Source of the DNA: an uncultured Lachnospiraceae bacterium
GTDB taxonomy: Bacteria; Bacillota; Clostridia; Lachnospirales; Lachnospiraceae
Length of the DNA stretch: 57,592 bases
Assembly (NCBI GenBank): GCA_910578405.1
Contig: CAJTQO010000020.1
Location: 1 to 57,592 of the forward strand
Reading direction: 5' to 3'
Shown here: positions 53,688 to 57,592 of the stretch, piece by piece
Numbering within the stretch: position 1 is the first letter of the stretch
How the letters are laid out: every line of letters starts with the position of its first letter
Program-made: the position numbers and the translations under genes
Notes under the pieces: generated by a model
Database searches by the model: none
Seen by the model: only the letters and a program-made list of their open reading frames with translations
Told to the model about the DNA's origin: nothing

Positions 53688-54545
53688 ATGGGCAAGGAGC
53701 AGACAGACGGAACCATGCAAAAGAAACAACAGCTTCTGGATAAAATGGAGCAATACGCAAACCAGGATGTGATGGTGGCATTTTCCGGCGGCGTGGATAG
53801 TGGTTTGCTGTTGAAACTGGCGTGTGAAGCAGCGAAAAAGACGGGAAGGAAAGTATATGGGGTTACAGTGCAGACGAAACTGCATCCTTCCGGTGAGATG
53901 GAAGCGGCCAAACGGATGGCAAAGGAGATAGGGGCGCAGAGCCTTGGCATTGCTATAGATGAGCTAAAAGGGGCAGGCATTATGGATAATCCGGTGAATC
54001 GGTGCTACCTGTGCAAGAAATATTTATTTCAGAAAATGAAAGAGGAGGCGCATCGGTTAGGGGTTTCTATCATATTGGAAGGAACCAATGAAGATGACCT
54101 CCACGTATACCGCCCAGGCATAAGGGCGCTTAGGGAACTGCAGATTGTCAGCCCCCTGGCGTTGACGCATATCACGAAAGAAGAGGTGCGCAGCCTGGCG
54201 GCGCAGTACGGTCTGTCCATGGCTTCCAAACCGGCCGCCCCCTGCCTTGCCACCAGATTTCCTTATGGAACAGCTTTAACCTACGAAAAAATGCGCCGGG
54301 TGGAAAAGGGGGAAAACTATCTGAAATCTTTGGGATTTCAGAATGTAAGGCTTCGGGTGCATGATACAGTGGCAAGGCTGGAGTTGGATACAGAGGAATT
54401 TTCCCATGTGATTTTACATAAAGATAAGATTGCCGGATTTTTAAAAGAACTGGGTTATTCATACATCACCCTGGATTTGGAAGGATTCCGTTCAGGAAGT
54501 ATGGATATATCCATAGCGGAGGGAGAGGAAATCCTTCAGGCATAG
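53688..54545 (+). CDS. larE: ATP-dependent sulfur transferase LarE
   Basis: A 285-residue PP-loop enzyme that activates the pyridinium carboxylates with ATP and adds sulfur during pincer synthesis. The PP-loop is FSGGVDSGLLL. Three cysteines are candidates for the sulfur/cluster chemistry: two in NRCYLCKKY and one in PCLATRFPYG. LarE proteins of known type either sacrifice one cysteine or hold a [4Fe-4S] cluster on three; three cysteines here favour the cluster form (inference). GGGAGG precedes ATG 53688. The frame stays open for 52 codons after the TAG (54543-54545). Confidence 0.93.
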   Translation: MGKEQTDGTMQKKQQLLDKMEQYANQDVMVAFSGGVDSGLLLKLACEAAKKTGRKVYGVTVQTKLHPSGEMEAAKRMAKEIGAQSLGIAIDELKGAGIMDNPVNRCYLCKKYLFQKMKEEAHRLGVSIILEGTNEDDLHVYRPGIRALRELQIVSPLALTHITKEEVRSLAAQYGLSMASKPAAPCLATRFPYGTALTYEKMRRVEKGENYLKSLGFQNVRLRVHDTVARLELDTEEFSHVILHKDKIAGFLKELGYSYITLDLEGFRSGSMDISIAEGEEILQA

Positions 54546-54720
54546 CCTGATGAGGAACTGGAAACAGCAAAATGCCACGCAAGGCTTGATGCAGAACTGG
54601 AAACGGCAAAAGCCATGGAAGGGTGCAGAGGGAAAGATGGAGCGGATACTGCGCCAGGTTTTGCTCTGCATGGGGACATCCTTGCAGGGGTTAATGCGGA
54701 ATAGGAAAAGGAGAAGACAA

Positions 54721-55845
54721 ATGGGACATTATTTTGGAGAAGAGACGCCGAAATTAGGATTTGGCCTGATGAGGCTTCCAAAGGAGGAATCCGGGAAGAT
54801 TGACTTGGAGCAGACAAAGGAAATGGTTGACCTGTTTATGCAGGCGGGCCTGACTTATTTTGACACTGCTTATGTTTACGATGCCGGGGAGTCGGAGCGT
54901 GCGGCGAAAGCGGCATTGGTAGACCGTTATCCGCGTGAAAGCTATACTCTGGCCACCAAGCTGTGCGCATGGGCCGGGGAGGACAATGAGGAAGCGGCAA
55001 AGCAGCAGCTTTTTACCAGCTTGGAGCGTACCGGGGCAGGATATTTCGACTATTATCTGCTCCATGCCCTGCAGGCAAACAATTATAAAAAATATGAAGA
55101 GTACCATCTTTGGGACTTTGTAAAAGAACAAAAGGAAAAGGGGCTGATTAAGCATTGGGGTTTTTCCTTCCATGCCACACCTGAAATTTTGGATGAAATC
55201 CTGACAGACCATCCGGATGTGGAATTTGTCCAGTTGCAGTTAAACTATGCAGACTGGGAAAACCCGGATGTGGCCGCGCGGGGGAATTATGAGGTGGCGA
55301 GGAAACATGGGAAATCCATTGTAATTATAGAACCGGTGAAGGGTGGCGCGCTGGCGGCTCCTTCGCAAGAAGTGCAAGCGATTTTGCGCAGCGCCAATGA
55401 GCAGGCGTCTTATGCGTCCTGGGCCATCCGTTATGCGGCATCTTTGGAAAATATTATTACGGTGCTTTCCGGTATGTCAAATTTGGAGCAAATGAAGGAT
55501 AACTTATCTTATATGAAAGCGTTCCGGCCTTTGGATGCGAAGGAACAGGAAATTATCCGGAAAGCGCAGGAAGCGATGAATGGCAGCAAGGCAATCCCAT
55601 GCACGGCATGCCATTACTGCACCGCCGGATGCCCGAAGCAAATCCCGATTCCGGAAATTTTTGCGGCGCGCAATAAACAGTTGGTATGGGGGCAACTGGA
55701 GGAAGGGAAGGAGCAATACAGGAAAGCAACGGCCGGAGCCGGGGATGCGGCCTCTTGCATTGCATGTGGGCAATGCGAAAACGTCTGCCCGCAGCAAATT
55801 AAGGTAGTGGAAAAACTGAAAGAATGCGCGCAAAATTTTGTTTAA
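54721..55845 (+). CDS. Aldo/keto reductase with ferredoxin-type 2x[4Fe-4S] domain
   Basis: A 374-residue protein: an N-terminal aldo/keto reductase barrel (about 1-265; FGLMRLP, active-site Tyr in YFDTAYVYDAGESE, LLHALQ, GFSFHA) and a C-terminal ferredoxin-like region with two cysteine sets, PCTACHYCTAGCPK (about 291-303) and SCIACGQCENVCPQ (about 344-357). This architecture is typical of gut Clostridia. It should move electrons between an aldehyde/ketone and ferredoxin or NAD(P)H; substrate unknown. AAAGGAG precedes ATG 54721. It lies after larE with about 175 bases between. Confidence 0.9.
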   Translation: MGHYFGEETPKLGFGLMRLPKEESGKIDLEQTKEMVDLFMQAGLTYFDTAYVYDAGESERAAKAALVDRYPRESYTLATKLCAWAGEDNEEAAKQQLFTSLERTGAGYFDYYLLHALQANNYKKYEEYHLWDFVKEQKEKGLIKHWGFSFHATPEILDEILTDHPDVEFVQLQLNYADWENPDVAARGNYEVARKHGKSIVIIEPVKGGALAAPSQEVQAILRSANEQASYASWAIRYAASLENIITVLSGMSNLEQMKDNLSYMKAFRPLDAKEQEIIRKAQEAMNGSKAIPCTACHYCTAGCPKQIPIPEIFAARNKQLVWGQLEEGKEQYRKATAGAGDAASCIACGQCENVCPQQIKVVEKLKECAQNFV

Positions 55846-55978
55846 GCGGCTTTATGCATTATTATAGAAAACTTTGGGCCGTGATGGTGTGAAATTATGT
55901 ATTATGTATATTTTTTTAGGGCGCAAAGGGGACAATAATACAATGTTTTGAGCCGGGATGAAGTAATTATACGGAATA

Positions 55979-56008
55979 TTGACAAAATGCACAGGCGCGT
56001 GGTATTAT
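55979..56008 (+). promoter_or_regulatory. Promoter for the two-helix membrane protein gene
   Basis: TTGACA (55979-55984) and TATTAT (56003-56008), spacer 18 bases. A leader of about 115 bases follows before the start at 56129. Confidence 0.78.
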
Positions 56009-56128
56009 CGTATAAAACAAAATACATACTCTGAGTGTCTGTTTCATAATCAAAAATATGGCTGGACGGGGGAGCCGGATGCGAGTTGTAACAGCGGCAC
56101 ACAGAAGAGACGATGGAGGAGAAGTGCG

Positions 56129-56752
56129 ATGGACATTAAAAAACTGGTAAGGTCATTCAGTACAAACATTCTCATACTTATGGTGATAGGCGGCGTTATG
56201 CTGTTTCAGTCGGCTGGCCATATGCTGGTGTCTTTGAAGCCTGCGGTGAGCTTCCAAGAGATTCTGGACGGTGAGGAAGTGAAGGCCGGGTCACATGTAA
56301 AGGGGGATATCGTTTACGTACTGGATTACTTTGCTACGGAAAGCACCTATACACAGCGTTCGGACGGCAGCAGAAGCGGTGACAAAGCCAATGGCAAATA
56401 TTACCTGCTTCCTACGGCAGAAGGCTATATCGGGTATAAGTGCCGTCAGGCAGACGTGGCGCAGATGGAGAAAATATCGGAAGAAACGTACGAATTTCTG
56501 ATGGGCGGCGCGGAGCCGACGACAACGTTCCAGGCAGAAGGCGGTGTGGAAGTTATGGAGCCGGAGCTGGAGAAATATTACCGGGAATATCTGGTGGATA
56601 TGGGCTATTCGGAAAGTGAAATAGATGAGATGGGAGAGCCATTGGTGATTAAGTATGTCAGTTTCACGGCAGTCCGGGTGATATTCTTCTTAGGGTTGGC
56701 GGTTGTTGTCCTTGCAATATTTTTGGTGGTTCGAAGGTATACTCGTGAGTAA
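56129..56752 (+). CDS. Two-helix membrane protein of unknown function
   Basis: A 207-residue protein I do not recognise. Helix 1 is at about 13-33 (STNILILMVIGGVMLFQSAG), helix 2 at about 180-202 (AVRVIFFLGLAVVVLAIFLVVRR); the 145 residues between them are exported, acidic and strand-rich (GSHVKGDIVYVLDYFATES is the best-ordered part), ending with a lysine/arginine tail. GGAGGAG lies 7 bases before ATG 56129; earlier in-frame starts reach into the promoter. It has its own promoter and terminator. Similar proteins are common in Lachnospiraceae, but no role is known to me. Confidence 0.75.
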   Translation: MDIKKLVRSFSTNILILMVIGGVMLFQSAGHMLVSLKPAVSFQEILDGEEVKAGSHVKGDIVYVLDYFATESTYTQRSDGSRSGDKANGKYYLLPTAEGYIGYKCRQADVAQMEKISEETYEFLMGGAEPTTTFQAEGGVEVMEPELEKYYREYLVDMGYSESEIDEMGEPLVIKYVSFTAVRVIFFLGLAVVVLAIFLVVRRYTRE

Positions 56753-56764
56753 GGTTCAATAAAG

Positions 56765-56793
56765 CGGGAGGATTTCGATCCTTCCGTTTTTTT
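56765..56793 (+). terminator. Rho-independent terminator after the membrane protein gene
   Basis: CGGGAGGAT (56765-56773), a TTCG tetraloop and ATCCTTCCG (56778-56786) with one G-U pair, followed by TTTTTTT. Confidence 0.93.
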
Positions 56794-56913
56794 GCATAAA
56801 AGAAGGTAAGAAGCAAAGCGGGCCAAAGGGGCCGGAAAAGTAAGCCGGAGAAGAAAAGGCATTGGAATATCTGCAGTCTGAGTATGCAGTGACTAGAAAG
56901 GGAAGGGATGGAA

Positions 56914-57536
56914 ATGAAGGATGGGAAGAGCGGAAGAGTAAGCCGCCTGGGAAATAAGGTCAATTTGATTGTGGTATGTTTGCTGGTGACCAGCATCTTT
57001 TTCGTAGTCCGGTTATGCGTATCCATGTTTACCAATTTAGCTATGGACATGCTGCATGACCGTTGTATCAATGGAACGAATATGTTGGCGTACCAGTTGG
57101 CGAATGATAACGGTATTGAAGATAAGACACAGATGTTGGACGAATTAAAAGAACTGATGCGCTGTGAGTTCACAATTTTTAAGGGGGACGAAAGGGCTTA
57201 TACTACCATTGTAAAAGACGGGGAGCGGGTGGTCGGCACAAAACTTTCGGAAGATTTGAAAACAATAATTTTAGAGCAGGGGCAAAACTATGAGGGGAAG
57301 ACGGATATCCTGGGGGTGGAGCATCTTTGCTCTTATGTGCCTACAAGGGATGAAAACGGAGAGATAAACGGGTTAATTTTTGCAGGCATTTCTGTGGAAG
57401 CCGCTACCAAACAAATCGAAGACACAGTAAGCATGTCGATTCTTGTAGGATGCGTGCTGGTAGTGTTAAGTGTGGTTATTATGTCTGTTTTTGTAACGCA
57501 TTCCGTTTCCAGGCCGCTGTTTAAGCTGACCAGGCT
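56914..57536 (+). pseudogene. Chemoreceptor gene interrupted by a group II intron (5' part)
   Basis: The N-terminal 200 or so residues of a chemoreceptor: basic start, helix 1 (about 16-38), a small exported sensor that resembles a single Cache domain (DMLHDRCINGTNMLAYQLAN; later LCSYVPTRDENGEINGLIFAGIS), helix 2 (about 172-192) and the first residues of a HAMP domain (SRPLFKLTRL). From about 57,536 the sequence is no longer receptor-like and matches a group II intron end in antisense, so the signalling domain is lost in this frame. The open frame continues by chance to 57,579. GGGAAGGG lies 7 bases before ATG 56914. The other part of the gene should lie beyond the window. Confidence 0.8.
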
Positions 57537-57592
57537 GGGTCGGGTAGGTCAGCGGTATTACTACCGCCTTCCCCCCTAAGAACCGTACGTGA
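57536..57592 (-). mobile_element. 3' end of a group II intron (domains V-VI), antisense to the receptor gene, partial
   Basis: Read on the minus strand, the last 57 bases show the 3' half of domain V (ending CACGTACGGTTC), then a linker and a domain VI hairpin: GCGGTA / TACCGC around a GTAA loop with an unpaired CTGA containing the putative branch-point A, followed by CCTACCC and the exon. This layout is characteristic of bacterial group II introns. Only the 3' end is in view; the intron-encoded reverse transcriptase would lie to the right on the minus strand. The exact junction is uncertain by about 5 bases. Confidence 0.75.

Noticed and set aside
52208..53980. 590-codon open frame on the minus strand opposite larC and larE
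   Set aside because: It lies exactly across well-supported larC/larE coding sequence, has a low-complexity composition rich in Phe, His, Pro and Cys, and no domain. It is a shadow frame of GC-biased coding DNA.
57537..57579. Apparent C-terminal tail of the third chemoreceptor ending in LPP
   Set aside because: These codons come from the antisense intron end, not from the receptor.
1..57592. CRISPR array or prophage
   Set aside because: No regularly spaced repeats, integrase, capsid, or portal-like genes are visible anywhere in the window.

Overview
The window looks like a chromosomal segment from an anaerobic, endospore-forming, chemotactic Firmicute, most likely a member of the Lachnospiraceae (Clostridia). 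The basis is gene content and order (a decarboxylase-holB-ricT-rsmI housekeeping block, a FabK-type fatty acid cluster, SpmA and a SpoIID-like protein, three chemoreceptors, ferredoxin-type aldo/keto reductase, nickel-pincer cofactor genes), strong AGGAGG-type ribosome binding sites and a moderate GC content. This is inference from gene families; no 16S or database match was available.

Layout. 1-11.3 kb: a GNAT acetyltransferase, coaBC (coenzyme A), an L,D-transpeptidase, an HD hydrolase, then the block decarboxylase - pyk - yaaR - holB - ricT - trmN6 - rsmI, in which pyruvate kinase stands where tmk is found in Bacillus. 11.3-19.2 kb: a fatty acid synthesis type II cluster, acpP-fabK-fabD-fabG-fabF-fabZ-fabH, followed by a TRIC-type channel and a Nif3-like protein. 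A near-consensus sigma-A promoter in front of acpP overlaps a TTTGA-N3-TCAAA palindrome, and a second copy lies before fabD; both resemble the FabT operator. Acetyl-CoA carboxylase genes are absent here. 19.2-26.2 kb: orphan spmA, an unusual Nudix hydrolase, a hemerythrin protein with a CheX-like C-terminus, a UvrD-like helicase, a DUF1861 protein and a PHP phosphatase.

26.3-32.4 kb: an accessory catabolic operon with an AraC regulator, three xylose-isomerase-like TIM-barrel proteins and two Gfo/Idh/MocA oxidoreductases, a layout suited to 3-keto-sugar, glycoside or inositol breakdown. 32.4-33.1 kb is a gene-free stretch with hairpins, a terminator and the tail of an IS3-type transposase. 33.1-35.5 kb: ECF sigma factor, membrane-anchored partner and lipoprotein. 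35.5-44.6 kb (minus strand): tRNA-Val(CAC), an OB-like lipoprotein, a sugar ABC transporter (two permeases, ATPase, and a binding lipoprotein with an extra C-terminal membrane helix), a dCache-type chemoreceptor and a 1-phosphofructokinase-type kinase. Together these read as a sugar sensing, uptake and phosphorylation module.

44.6-57.6 kb: a second chemoreceptor, a DUF6612-like lipoprotein, a SpoIID/peptidoglycan-binding/LysM protein, glutamine synthetase, the larB-larC-larE set for the nickel-pincer nucleotide (LarC carries a 20-histidine stretch), a 2x[4Fe-4S] aldo/keto reductase, a small two-helix membrane protein, and a third chemoreceptor that is cut off at about 57,536 by what appears to be the antisense-oriented 3' end (domains V and VI) of a group II intron running off the window.

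The strongest leads are the group II intron junction, the hemerythrin-CheX fusion, the isomerase/oxidoreductase operon, the paired FabT-like operators, the His-rich single-frame LarC, and the doubly anchored sugar-binding lipoprotein.
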